Source of the DNA: Geosiphon pyriformis
Taxonomy: Eukaryota; Glomeromycota; Glomeromycetes; Archaeosporales; Geosiphonaceae
Assembly (NCBI GenBank): GCA_016748015.1
Contig: JAAOMT010000094.1
Location: 128,520-192,519, forward strand
DNA: 64,000 nt
Direction of reading: 5' to 3'
Below are positions 1-12,600 of the stretch, piece by piece. Both the position numbers and the translations under genes were made by a program. The notes beneath the pieces are model-generated. The model was not told the DNA's origin. It saw nothing but the letters and a program-made list of their open reading frames with translations, and did no database searches. Positions within the stretch are counted from its first letter, which is position 1; the number at the start of each line of letters is the position of its first letter.

Positions 1-2520
1 ATTTCACATGTTTTCAGAAAAATTAAATCAATTTCTAAATCTCAACATATAATCTCTTTATTTTATTGGAGATATGACGAATATATTCAAAAAAAAATTA
101 AAATATCAAAAATTTGGTACAGATTCATTAAGTGATTACGTGAAGCCTCAAAACATTTAAATTACTATATTTTTTTAAATAAAAGATCGAAGAAATTTAT
201 TTTATTAAAAACGAGCTTAGGCTCATTTAATGGAATGAATTCTCTCTCAATGTGTCAAATAGAAACCCAGAAATTAGTCTAGTTGATATTAAAAGAAAGA
301 TGTGAAGCATTAAAAATATCTAAATGAGGTTTAAAAACCGTCTCAACGCAGCAAATTAAGCTATTCAACATTTCATTTGCACTTGTTTTGCTCGAAACGG
401 GGCCAAACACCTTGGTGGGACATCTTGGTTTTGGCCTTCAGACAATATTGATACAACCTTTTTCAGGTTGAGCTAATTTGGAAAAACTTATTCTGGTTAA
501 AACAAAATTTTGCTTATTCGGACAACTACCGCGTATATCAAAGACTTTAACTACAATAGATTTGACAGATTTGACATGTTGTTTAATTTCAATGTATTTA
601 TAGCACATTCTAATCTGTCATCAAGTGTACTATCACCGTCATCGGTCAAGGTAGTATTTAGACTAAAGTTTAGACTTCTTTCGTCCAAAAGGCGATGAAA
701 ACGAGAGAAAAATTCCAGAGGATAGAAAAATAATGAGTAAGCCAGAATAACTCTTCTGCGCTAATTTTGTAAGAATGGTTTTTTTGTTGAATGAGAGAAG
801 CTACTACAAAATTTTTAAAAGATTAAGCTTCTTCAGGACTTAAGTTATGCTAAAATTAGCTGTCATACGAAACATTGACGTGTTTTTAGAATTTGCAAAA
901 TAAAATTACGGTGACCATTGATTAAAAGTTTAATCGATGATAAGATTTTATATATGATGAATAGAGTATATTATTAAGTTTTGGAGTATTCAATTATAAA
1001 AAGTTCACAAACTTTAAAATAGAGTTTCGGACTGCGGTTAATACATTCTAATCTTGAAATTTTTGAAACCGCCAGTTTCCTCGAAAATATTTTATGCTCA
1101 ATCCTTCTATGTTTCTTTGATTTAAGTTAAAAGCATCAGTTTTTTGTATATAATTGTATGCATAAACGTATACCTGTATTTATTTATGATTGTTTTGTTT
1201 TAAAAAGTTTGAGAATTTTGAAATTGATCTCATTTTATGTAAGGCCAAAAAAGAAAGCATGCTAAGCACCTCAAACTAGCAAATTAAACAGGATATAAAA
1301 GAAAATTTATCCATATTTCACACTTTTTATCTTTGAAAAACATTTGATGGTGAACCTCAGTTTAAATCGCGTTAGCGTGTAATTTACAGAGTTTGAATGG
1401 TCATCCTGAGAGGATATTGTGAAATTCAAGTTTCATTGAAAAAAGTCAAATCTTTGGATTAACGAATTTTTTTTCATAAATAAGTCTTATAATAATCGTT
1501 ATTGTTGATATTATTGTTATTGTTAATATTGTTGCTATTGGAGATATATTATCGTTATTATTTGTATTATAATTGTTGTTAAATGTATAAATGTATCATA
1601 AAAATTATAGGTAAGAAACCTTAATCCTAGCTTTTATCTACAAAAAAATTTATAAAAAATAAAATAATTTAAAAATAATATTAATATTAATCAAACTCGA
1701 TAAATTTAAAATTCAAAAAATAAGTAAATTGAACTATTTGAGTTTAATTTATTTATCTTTTTTTTTTAATTTATTTTATTTACTCTCCATCTAGCCATTT
1801 AAAAAATTTTATATTACTGAATGAATTGTTTAGACTTTCAAATTTTCACAAAATCTTGTAATATAAATATTTTTATTAAATAAAAAATTAATATAAAAAT
1901 TACTAATTGTGAAAAATTATTTAAATTCTTTTAGAAAACTTTTATTCTAAAATAAATTTTCATTTAATTGTATTTAAAAAGCTAATATTTAATAATTTTC
2001 ACGGGAAAATTCAGTTATTATGAGGAGGTTTATTGAAATTAACTATGGTAGCTATTTTAGTTGGCTGAATTTTTTTAAATATCGTTGATACAAAATTGTC
2101 AATTGGTTTTCACTAATGATTGTATAATTATATTAAACATTTGTTCTATTATTAGAGTAAAGCCACTATATTAGTGTATTTAAATTTTCAAAAGACAACT
2201 GTAAAGATGATATATTTTAAAGGTTTGTTGTGATAAACAACTTTGATTGTTTTAAGAGTCCCGAAAATATTAAACGTAGATAAGTAAAATTGTGTTTAAA
2301 ATTGATCTCGTTACTTTAATTACATGCCCTACTTTTTTAATCTTTTTATGCCACCCTAATAGGTAAAAAATTTTTCAATCCATTTCAAAATTGATTTTAT
2401 AAAATTTCCAATTTAAAATAAACTTTATTTTTCTAAAAAGATGGATAAAAGTTAAGGATATATGAATAATCAAAGATATTAAAATTAAATTTTTATAATA
2501 AAATAAAAACGAAATATTTA
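1..2520. other. AT-rich sequence, no gene recognised
   Basis: No open frame here has recognisable similarity or a convincing exon structure. The longest ATG frame (510-698, plus) is 62 codons of unremarkable composition. A loose array of ATT/GTT trinucleotides lies at about 1490-1580. The part around 360-480 is less AT-rich than its surroundings and could be an old coding remnant, but I could not place it in any family. Confidence 0.6.
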
Positions 2521-2529
2521 ATTATTATT

Positions 2530-3851
2530 CTATCTCTTAGTACTCCCAGAGAGTTTATGCCCTTTAGTTTGTTCCCAATTGCTAATTCCAATTTTAAAAT
2601 AAAGAAAATATTGATCTGGAACCTTGTCTATTAGTTGACCTATATTGCATTCCTAAAATAGATAGCACAACCTTTTCAGTTTTCTGATTTAAAATATTTC
2701 AAATTTGTACTGACCTTATTCTCCCTATAATCTATTTCCCTTAGGACATATGGGTATTGAGAACAATCACAATCCCAATATTTCTCTTGACACTCAGTAC
2801 AATCACACGTGCCTAATGGCTCTATCCAGATCTCATGACTAAAATGCTTCCACCCCATTGAAGCTAATGGAAAGTGTGGAACATGATCGTTTCCATAAGT
2901 GATGCGTTAAAAGTATATTGCTTTTTTCGCGCTTATACAAAATTCCGGGTTCCCAATTCTCGGAGCCCCCAAAAGTAATTAGCGTAGATATCAAATGGTC
3001 ATATTTTCGATTTCATAATCTTCCTTTACCAACAGATAACCAGCAATTGAAGGGTATGCTATTATGTTGAAAAATACAATTTATCTTATTAAAAGCTAAA
3101 ATAGAATTCAATTTAACTTTTGATTACTAAAAATATAGAAATATTTAGGTAACAAACCTCCACCAAGACCATGCTCAATAAAAAAAATTTCCCGTTTACG
3201 TTTATAGCTCTTTTTAACTCAGGGAATAGTAGTTCTACTCCTTTAAACAATTGTGAATCAACAAGTTCTGTGGTCTTGGGTAAATACGGTCCCACTCTAG
3301 AATTTTGGCTGCGTTAATGTTGGATTTCTTGAACTCAATTTTTGCCTTGTTAATTTCTTTTGGGTAAAAGAGAATGTGTTGAGGTTATTTTGGTGAAAAA
3401 ATAGGGATCTTACTGGGCCGACAAATATTATTTCTAAATCAATAAACTTCTATTCGCAGTCCTGAAAGCTCATTTCCAACCAGACAGGTCCATGTACTAA
3501 AACATCTTCTTTTTAGAAAATAGTCTTAATATTTGACTATTTGGCTATACAATAAAAATACCTTTTATTTCCAAACCAGGCACTTTTGAACCAATGTTAT
3601 TTAGTACCTACACAGTATACAAAATTTATCAAACTTGGCGTTTTGAGCAGGCGTGGATCAAAATCCCCAAATTCGAATGACACTTTAAATTCTGGTTGTA
3701 AACGTCTTATAGCTTGATTCTTATTTAGTGAAAATTCTGTAAGATTCATCCGCTTCATTATAATTGAAAAATCTTCATTTTTATCTAATTTTTGAGCGAA
3801 CTTTATCTTTTTAAAGCCTTTTATCAAAATTTTTTGGTTTTCTTGCATCAA
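2530..3851 (-). pseudogene. Class-3 lipase pseudogene (tandem paralogue of 4902-6248)
   Basis: Fragments follow the order and intron pattern of the intact lipase next door. Reading on the minus strand: a weak N-terminal part (3851-3597); 'FFIEHGLGGG' near 3170-3210, equal to the nucleophile elbow and one frame away from the preceding 'FPELKRAIN' because of a T-run; 'GAPRIGNPEF' near 2940-2965; 'RITYGNDHVPHF' near 2880-2910; 'HEIWIEP' plus a CxC-rich tail (2858-2680); then a GT-AG intron and a last exon beginning ECN and stopping at 2530. In-frame TGA and TAA codons precede GAPRIGN and a TAA follows it, so it cannot be translated as one protein. The elbow Ser is Gly here too. Only traces of the segment between the first exon and the elbow can be seen. 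Confidence 0.75.
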
Positions 3852-4901
3852 AAAATAAAAATATCAATGGCATGAAAGTTGCCATTATAATTTTAGATCT
3901 GCTTTGAATGTGGAGTTTAAAATGCATTTCAATTTAATTTTAAAGGATGAATACAATGCGAGATATATAATCACCAAATGTGTGTATTCTCTATAAACTT
4001 TTAGAAACTAAAATTCAATATATTTTAGCTTTAACTAACTAAGAATATTAATTTTGAGATTTTTATGCTAAAATAAAACCTATCAAATGCATTAATTCAA
4101 AACACACCTACGATCCTGGCACTTTCGAATATTATTCACACTTTTATCTTTTGAATGAAGCAGTTAGGTTTATCCGTTTAGTTTGAGTCTGGGTATTTCA
4201 AGGCTGAATACGACCCGAAAGTTTCAGGATCATAGATGTGTTTCAAATTAATGAATTTAATAGGATCTCTTTTAGCATTAAAGATCTCAGAGATATTGAA
4301 AGAAAGAAAGAAAGAATAGATGAATAAATAAATGCATAGATCTCGTTAAACTGTAATAATATTTATTATATTCGTAAATAAGATCATAATTTATTTTTTG
4401 GAATACTCACTTTAATATCTGGGTAAAAAATAATCATTTATGCTTGTTTAATTTATTATTTTTAAACCATTAAAATGTAGTTAGTTAATTTGTAAACTTT
4501 AATAAAAAATTTCATTATCATAGCACACCAATTAAAATAAAATTTACGTGAGTCTTTTTGTTTTTAAAGAAATATTTTCACATTAAAACTGAATTGGTAC
4601 CATCTGCTCGTCATGCAGATTTCAAAATCTTTGTTTTCTAAGTCACTATTAAATGCGTTTTAGCACATAGGTGCATTATAGGCTAGAATATTGCTTTTCT
4701 ATCAAAAGATTAAAGTTGTCCGAGTATTATCTAGACTCTTGGCTAAATACTCCAAAGTTTGAAATTTAATAAAGAGCTATTTAAAGAATAGTCATTAGAG
4801 GTATTATATAAACTTTTCAAATAATAGAGAATTTATAAAGGAATGTGCCTGGCACAATTCAGGAAATAGCAGATTCTTTTTCTTTCGAATATCGAGTTAT
4901 T
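3852..4901. other. Intergenic stretch between the two lipase copies
   Basis: About 1 kb without a recognisable gene. It contains the foldback hairpin described separately (4046-4297) and a short GAAA-rich run (4298-4314). Otherwise I see nothing in it. Confidence 0.6.
4046..4297. repeat. Foldback inverted repeat, two arms of about 82 bp
   Basis: The left arm (4046-4127) and the right arm (4216-4297) are imperfect reverse complements with an 88-base loop. Matching blocks include CGATCCTGGCACTTTCG against CGAAAGTTTCAGGATC, AATTAATGCATT against AATTAATGAATT, and TTTTAGCAT in both arms. No coding capacity and no obvious target-site duplication were seen. This is the shape of a foldback or MITE-type element, or of a transcript that could form a long hairpin. 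Confidence 0.7.
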
Positions 4902-6248
4902 TTAATCGCTACATCCTTGAGGAGACATTAAGAAGCCAAAATACGGTCCTACATGGGCAGTTGTTGCTCTTTCCGGAAGCTGACCTGGTTGTTTTTCAAA
5001 TTTTAAGTTACAATCCTATGAAAAAATGAAGCGATCAGTGAGAGACGAGCCATATTTTCAAATTTTCAAATTTCATAAAACCTTATTCTCAAATCCGAAT
5101 GGGGGTTTTATACATAAGTGAATTTCAGGTATTTCCACGTCGTCTGGAGCAAAACAGTCGCAACCATTATTGGAAGGGATCCAAACTTCAAGTGGAAGGT
5201 GACTCAAATATTTATGTCCAAAAAACAAAGGAACATAATCGTTACCAACTGTAAAGCGCAGATTTTGAAATAGGCTCACTATATTGTTAGCAAAAAAATA
5301 ATTTCCTATACGTGGAGCACCATAGGTAGCTAAATAAAATTGTCGTTTGGGCCACCTGCTCTGGAAAATTATTGCTGCAAAAGTTGCCAATACTAATAAA
5401 GAACAAATTAAAAAGCTCAATTCGTTAAAAAAAATTATGAAAAAGGGTTTTCTATTAATTAAAATTTTCACCTGCACCGCCTCCATGTCCAGTAAAAATG
5501 AAACCATGATGATTATATAAGACCTCATTTACATATCGTTTCAATCTTTCAAAAATCTCATTATTCATAAGATTCCAATATTTTCTATAAAATTCTTCCA
5601 CTACTTGAGCCTTTCTCGAACCAGGAAGTAATATCAGCTTTGGTTTTTGACCCATGTTAACAAGTTCATCATATGTTAACTCTGGAGTTTTGAATCTTGC
5701 TACTATTGAATTTCCCGACCATCTTTCTGTGAGATCTTGATATGGGGAATATATTTTTTCGGGGGCATTATCTATCCAAGCTATTGAAAAAAATTATTCG
5801 CAAAAATTTATTATTATTATTATTTCTTGAAAAGTGACAAACGTTAGTTACCATAGATTCCAGGTGCAAGGATTATATCTGGTTTATCTAAACAATATAC
5901 TTCCTGCGCAAGTTTGGTCACCTTTAAGGAAAATGATATATATTGTGGAGTGAGCTTTGTGAATGTATCATCAAAGATTCCTCTGCGTGAGTAATTTTTT
6001 TGTAGAATTTGAAAAACGCTGGATGTCTGATTAAATAAAATAATTTTAGGAAATGGCTTTGGAATATCTGAATGTGTTTTCCCTATATTGAGTGGGGTTG
6101 AGAAGGTTATAGAATAAGATTTTATAAATTTATTGCATAAAAAGTATGAGTTTCCATAGAACAACGAACTTATAGCAGAAAATATTAAGCCTAGAAATAT
6201 TATGGAAAACATATTTTGAATATTCCTCATGATTACTGATTTTTTCAA
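4902..6248 (-). CDS. Secreted class-3 lipase-like protein, Ser nucleophile replaced
   Basis: Predicted as four exons: 6248-5852, 5780-5472, 5392-5082 and 5015-4902. All introns are GT-AG and all phases agree, giving about 376 residues. The N-terminus has a hydrophobic stretch (about residues 14-30) suited to a signal peptide; Met8 is an alternative start. Class-3 lipase landmarks come in order: the elbow GHGGGA at 230-235, 'YGAPRIGN' at 259-266, 'GNDYVP' with the expected Asp287, and 'SHLPLEVW' with the expected His300. A Cys-containing tail follows ('NGCDCF', 'ENK|DCN', final 'GCSD'). In the family the elbow is GxSxG, whose Ser attacks triacylglycerol ester bonds. Here that position is Gly232, so hydrolysis by the standard triad is not expected. 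A secreted lipid-binding or non-catalytic role is inference. The degenerate tandem copy lies 1 kb downstream with the same substitution. Intron positions are my own prediction. Confidence 0.8.
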
Positions 6249-7577
6249 CTAAAAATATAGCTTTAATATAGGCCTTTTTTAACTACTAGGGAATCGATAT
6301 CAAAATTTGGTAATCTTTGAAATAGATACTAAAAATTTAATATTCCGGAAACATTTTTCCAGATCCAAACAAAAACTTTTGATTGACCAAGTCTCTTACG
6401 ATTTTCATTTCATTTCTCGATGAATGAGAAAGATTAATGATTTTTTGTAACCAGTTATTATTTTGAGAGTTACTCAATTTTTGTAGCAATCAATTTTTAA
6501 CTTGGGCTTGTAGCACTATGTTGCTGTAACCTTTTCTTCTAATTGCAATATCTAAAAGTTATGTTAGACTCGGGTTGCAAAAATGCTGAATACTTTCTGT
6601 AACATATAAAAGCAAACTAGAATTTAGAGAAATTTAATTTTCAAAAAACCAAATTTTGAAAAATTCCTATCATCAGAGCTTTCTATCGCTGCTCTGGCAG
6701 GTACCCCATTAGCAACAGGATATCTTGATGCAAAATATTCATTTTAAAGAGATTTAGAAACTACAAGAACTTTTGAAACCCATGATTGGATTGAACGAAA
6801 CGTAATCTAGAACAGATTTTTGTTCTAGTGGTGAGAATTTCAACTAATTACTACTTATTTACGGTCTAGGTATGAGAAATTGAATTCAACTGAATGTGCA
6901 TTGGGATATTTGTCCTTCAACTTATTGCAAAGAAATGACCAAATAAAGAGACCCTTGTATTTCAGGAAAGAAGTTAAACGTATGCTGAATGTGAATAAGG
7001 TAAATTTACCATGTAGTTGCTTTCTACTCTCTGATTTTCGGGCCTTCGTATCTATTTTATTGCTTCGATATTGAAAGAAATTAATAATATGTGAAGAAAA
7101 TTCAAAAAGATTTATGTGTACTCAAAGAAACACATTTTATTTTAACATTTCCACATCGATTGGGCCTTATCTCAAGGAATAAAGCCAAAGGATGTGCAAA
7201 TTCTTACAATATGTGATAAGTTTTTTTCAATTATTTATCACTGTTCTCAAAAAAATTTAGATGTCATTGCAATATAAATGAGCAATTCAAACCTGCTCCT
7301 CTTTGTATTCTCTGCCTTGGTAAAAATTGGGACCAAAGCCTCTTTGATCAACACTAATTTGCAAAATAAAATTCAAAGCCAAAGTTGTAGTGACTAGTGA
7401 AGACTTGATAGGAAATCTAAAAATCCTGGAGTGAACTCGATGTTTTTGTCAAAAACATTAATTAATAAGCACATTTATGTTAAATTTTGTAAATTGAAAA
7501 AAATAAATTATTTCACTTTCACTTTTTTTTAACATATTCATTGAAACCCCATTTAAAAAACTATTATTATTTGCTCA

Positions 7578-7611
<34 letters not shown>

Positions 7612-7690
7612 GTTTTTCTAATATATTTAAGAAATAATGCACTTTACGGATCCATATTAATTATGCAATTCAAAAAAAAATTATTTTAAT
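6249..7690. other. AT-rich stretch, no gene recognised
   Basis: A 64-codon ATG frame at 6880-7074 (plus) and an open stretch just before it (from about 6680) read as protein-like but match no family I know. They may be an old gene remnant. The (TAA)n microsatellite at 7579-7609 lies at the right end. Confidence 0.5.
7579..7609. repeat. (TAA)n microsatellite
   Basis: About ten consecutive TAA units, immediately upstream of the kinase remnants. Confidence 0.9.
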
Positions 7691-7694
7691 TTCA

Positions 7695-7885
7695 AGGATG
7701 TCTAATCCATTGGAATATCAAAGTTTGGCCAAATCAACTAGTTATACAAGTAGTGTTTTAAATTTGCAAATTTTTGAAGTAACAAAAAGTTAGTTCATCT
7801 AAATTATAAGTGGTAAACTTTATAATTAAATATTCTATTGGTTAATTTTATAAGCGAAACTTTCTTTTATTTTAATTTTCAAAGA
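7695..7885 (+). pseudogene. Remnant of a kinase C-terminal tail and its following intron
   Basis: This segment resembles the end of the next kinase pseudogene (8495-8690). Both contain a 'YTS.VLN/S' tail (SNPLEYQSLAKSTSYTSSVLN here, shown in part), then GTTAGTTCAT at the presumed donor site, and later AACTTTCTTTTATT followed by TTTTCAAA. It therefore looks like all that is left of an upstream tandem copy of the kinase gene. No catalytic domain is recognisable upstream of it. Confidence 0.55.
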
Positions 7886-7899
7886 TCATTTTTAAAACA

Positions 7900-8580
7900 G
7901 AAATTATTCACACCCAATCACTTATCATGATCGATAATTTTCATAGCAAAAAGTATATGGCTAATGGACTTTGTTCAATTCATTCTTCTGGTATGGTTCA
8001 TCGTAACCTACACTCAGGCAACATCTTACAAATTTGATAATCAATTTATAAATATTGGAGACCTCGGTTTATGTCAACCAGTAAACCATGAAGCAACAAC
8101 AACAACAAAGAAAAAAAGATATATGGAGTGATTCCATACATTCAACCAAATGTTTTAAGAGGAGAAAAGTTTACAAGACCTGGTAATGTTTATAGTGTTG
8201 CCATGTTGTTTTGGGAATTAGCAACAGGAAAGCCTCCCTTTCATGATCTTTCTCATGATCTCGATCTGATATTTGACATTGTTTTTAATGGTATGAGATT
8301 TGAGATTACTTCCCCTCTTATTTCACCTTCAATTACCGAAATAATTGAAATGTGTTGGAATGTTAATCCTAAGAATTGTCTTACTACAAAAGAAGTTAGA
8401 CAGAAGTTGAATAAAATTTTGTGTAGGAATTTCAAGTTTTTAGAATCAGATAAATATGTAAAATAAATGGTAAAAAACAACTCGGAAACAACAACTCCAA
8501 TGCACATTCATTCAGGAGTAGTTTATACAAGTCATGTTTTAAGTCGGCGAAGGATTGAAGAATTAAAAGGTTAGTTCATA
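7900..8580 (+). pseudogene. Protein kinase (TKL/Sel1-like type) pseudogene, C-lobe
   Basis: Three frames must be joined to read the kinase C-lobe. First comes 'NGLCSIHSSGMVHRNLHSGN' (7962-8021), the catalytic loop. After a one-base shift comes 'INIGDLGLCQPV' (the DFG region, near 8046-8085). After another shift comes 'GVIPYIQPNVLRGEKFTRP' and on through 'SVAMLFWELATGKPPFHD' (8128-8463), the APE helix to subdomain XI. A TAA at 8464 is followed in the same frame by the usual tail ending at a GT donor (8570). No glycine loop or catalytic Lys region is visible upstream. The catalytic loop reads HRN instead of HRD, so even a repaired product would lack the catalytic base. Families of such kinases are large in mycorrhizal fungi. 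The product is dead as written unless unrecognised introns remove the breaks. Confidence 0.75.
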
Positions 8581-8699
8581 TAAGTTATAAGTTATAAGCA
8601 TTTTAATTGATGAATCTATTAAATAAATTAATATGCTAACTTTCTTTTATTGGAATTTTCAAATAGACTTTATCTTACCCTCTGTAAAATAGTATTTTT

Positions 8700-9600
8700 A
8701 TATTTATCTCGAAAATGATTTTTTAACATTACAGGAAATTGATTTACGTTGCTAATCTTTGAATGGATAAAGCGTGACTTTTGACGGATTAAAATTTTGG
8801 TCAAAAATCTAAATTACTGTAAAAGATTTGGATTATACAATAAAATGTATTTGAGAAATAAGTAATAGTTTAATGAACAGCTTATAAAAATTGTAACAAA
8901 GATTAAGGGCATTTTCTGGTTTACGCCATGAAATAATAGTGATGAGAAAGTCTTTTATTTTGAGAAAAATTTAAAGTTTTTAACCAATTGATGATTTCGA
9001 TGTTTTAAAAATGCAATGTTAAAAACTCGTATTCAATTATTGGATAATAACGTCAGGTCTTGATAAGGTGAGAAAAACTAGCATCGAAATTTTTTTTTTC
9101 GAAATTGATGATTAAAAGGCTTCATAATTACAAAAAAATATATCTTATAGAATCAAAGATTATTATCCAAACAAGTTATTACAATATTCACGATCAATTT
9201 AATAAACTTTTTTTTTCGATTCCCAAAAAAAGGCTTGTTAATATGGTATTCGAAGTTTTTAAGCTCTATTGTGAAATATGGGTTACAAAACTTTTATCCC
9301 GAATATCCACAACAAATTCCGGCTTTTTCCTAATCTTTAAGTAGACTTTTTCTATAAGAAATTTTTTGAATATTTAATTGAAAAATTTATAAGCCTAATA
9401 TTCTAGACTTTGATCTTTTCAGAACATGACATACGTTTCGAATCAAAAATTTTGAGTCTAGGCTATTCCGTCACATTTATTTTAAGAATAACTTTTAAAC
9501 AAGCTATCAACCACATGTCCACTTTAGAAAACCTCATCCTAAAAATCAATCAATATAAATGAAAGAATTGAAATTATTTCTTATAAAGTTGGAAATTTTT
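8700..9600. other. AT-rich stretch, no gene recognised
   Basis: One 79-codon ATG frame (9105-9344, plus) is Lys/Ile/Tyr-rich and looks like a chance opening in AT-rich DNA. Nothing else is supported. Confidence 0.5.
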
Positions 9601-12600
9601 CTTGATAAAACAATTAAGAAAGTTAAAATGTTTAATTTAATATTGTTTAATTCATTTAAATTATAGATTTTGTGAAAAAAAAATATGTTTAAATATGTAT
9701 ATATTATAATTTATAATAATAGTTAAATTATATTTTATTAAAGTATTTTTTTAATATTTAAAGTCTTATTACTATTTAATACAATCCAAAAATTTAATGT
9801 TTTAAAATAAACATAATTTATGTACTTTTTTATATATATTAAACACAAATTCAATTAAAACTAATTATAATAAATTTATAGAAGAAAACATATCTAAAAA
9901 CATTATCTTTTGCATAATTACAACCAAATTATTACTATTAAAAACCAAACCAGTTAACTATATAGCAGTTTTATTTGTATTAAATTTAATATTAAGAGTT
10001 TATAACTCTTAAAATAATATTATCTTAACAAAAAATTTTTATTAATAGGAGAATTTAAATTACTATTAATTATGTTATCATTAAAAAACCCTATTTACAT
10101 CATATTTTATTTTAATATTAATAATATTTTTACTCAAATTATCAATAACTTTCTTAAAAATTCTTTCTTTAATTTCTTTATTTAACAAAAAACTTTAACT
10201 AACTTTGCAATTCAAAGAACTAAAACATTAATAAATTTAATAACAAATCTAATTAATAAAGTTAATTTAGCCAATTTGAATTTCAAAAAACTAGTCTAAA
10301 ACCAATTACAAAATTAATAAATATAGTAATAAAAAAAATTCAAATATTACAAACTAAACAAAAATTTTAAAAAGAAAAATAAAGACATTTTGTAATTTAA
10401 AATCAAATAATTTAAATCTTGGCACTTAAAATAATGTTAACATTAAGAAATTTTTTGCCAAATATAATTTTTTCTTAACATATTAGTTTTAATAATAACA
10501 GTATTTAAATTAATCTTTGATTATTTATCTAAAAAACTAATAAACTAATTTTAAAAGCTATATAGTTAAAAAAATATTATGTAAAGTAATGATTTTTTTT
10601 TAATTAAACACAAAAAAACTCTGATATTATTTTTTTATCAAAACTAATTAATAAGCAAAAGCTATTATAACAGCAATATAAAATCTAAAATAAATAATAG
10701 CATATTGTTAAATATTAATAAACTTTAATTTAATATTAAAAACTTTATTAAAAACACTAAAGCATTTTTACAAAGCAATAACAATAAAAAAAATATAAAT
10801 TTAAAAATTACTAAAAAGCCTAAAATATAAACTCTATACAAAAAAGTTTAATATTGTTCTTAATAATTAATTTTAAACCAGAAAAAAAATACAAAAATAA
10901 AACACAGTTTTAATATAAGTTATTTTAATCTTTACAGCTTTATTAAACATCAAAATAATAGTTATTTATTTAAAAATTTTTTGATAAATTTCTTAAAACA
11001 CTATTTTTAAAAAACAAAAAAGTATTTTAATTTTTATTTAATTATTCTAATAAGTTAATTATTTAAAGTAATATATAAAATTATAATTTATTTAACTTTT
11101 AAAATCAGTAAAATTTAATTAAATTTAATATATTAAATAATATAACTAAAAATTAATTCAAAATAAAATAAGCTAATATGTTTCTATTATTATTATTTAA
11201 AATAAACAATCAATTACCATTTATAATCCTAATAGAATTAAATATTATTAATATTATAAAACTAGCAAAAAAGCCAAAAAACAGAAAAAACTAAAGTTTT
11301 ATTTTTTATAAAAGAAAAAACAACTTTAAATATTAAAATTAACACCAAAAACACCGAAAAAAATTTTAAAAAATTTTTATTAGACATAATAAAGATTTGA
11401 TATAAATTTTTTGTTAATTTGGCTTTTTTAACTATTTAAACAGCAATAAAAAAAATAACTTTATTATTAGTTTTTTATTTAATATTATAAAACTTTTAAA
11501 AAAATAAAATTACATTAAAACTATTTTAAATAGGTTTTTTTAAAAAAAGAAAAACTTTTAACCAAAATAAAAATAATGTTTTAAAATTACCAAAAAATTA
11601 TTTTATTATTATTTTATTTAAAAAAAGTACTTTTATAAATTATATTATTATATAAAAAACTTTTTCTTTTCTAAATTTTCTAATCAATTAAAATAAAGAG
11701 TAAAAGTTTTAAATATTACTTTGCTTATAATAATTAATAAAGTTTTAATAAGAAAAAATTTTTTGTTATTAAAACAACTAGACAAAACATCTTAACAATA
11801 TTTTTTTAAATTATTAATAGTAAAAAACTATTTTTGGCAGTTTTTAAAACATTTTTTTATTTTTAATAAATGATTTTTTTTAATCAAAATTTTTTTCAAA
11901 AATATATTAAAATTAGTTTTAATATTGTTTTTACTTTTTTAAAAGCTTTAAATTTTTTAATAATAAATTAGTTAACAAGCTAATTTTTTTTGCTTTATTA
12001 TTATCATTACTATTACTTTGTAAATAGCCAAAACGACTAAAAATTCCAAAAAACAATAATAGTTACTTGTATTTATTATGGTTACACCAAATTTTTTTAA
12101 CAACATCTAATTTTCTTTTTAATATAAATAATAACAATAAAAATATGATTTTAAAATAAATTATGATTAATTATTAATTATATTATTAAATATTATATCT
12201 TTTAACAGATTATTATTAGTTCTAAAAACAAAACAAAACATGTTTTTAAATATATTTTTATTTAAATAATTTATTATATTACTTGATTTTAAGGATTAAA
12301 TTAATCAAATAAAAACAAAATTAATTTTTTTTGTTTTTTAATGTTGTTTTTAGTAGTATTTAAGAAACAATTTTTAATTGTCAAAATTTTTTGAATAGAT
12401 GGTTTTTATTTTTGTGTTTTTTACTACATTCAAAATTAAATTGGCTTTAATTAATTTTTTGTTTAAGTTATTATCTGGTTTTGTTAAATTTAATTGATTT
12501 TAAAAGATAATGTTAAGTTGTTTTGTATAAATTTGCTTCTAAGATTTTTTTAGTTATTATTGTTAAAGTTTTTATTAGTAAATTTGTAGCAATATATTAT

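Noticed and set aside
510-698. 62-codon open frame near the left edge
   Set aside because: Length is expected by chance, composition is unremarkable and no splice partners are visible.
9105-9344. 79-codon open frame
   Set aside because: Low-complexity Lys/Ile/Tyr/Asn composition in AT-rich DNA, no paralogue in the window and no exon context.
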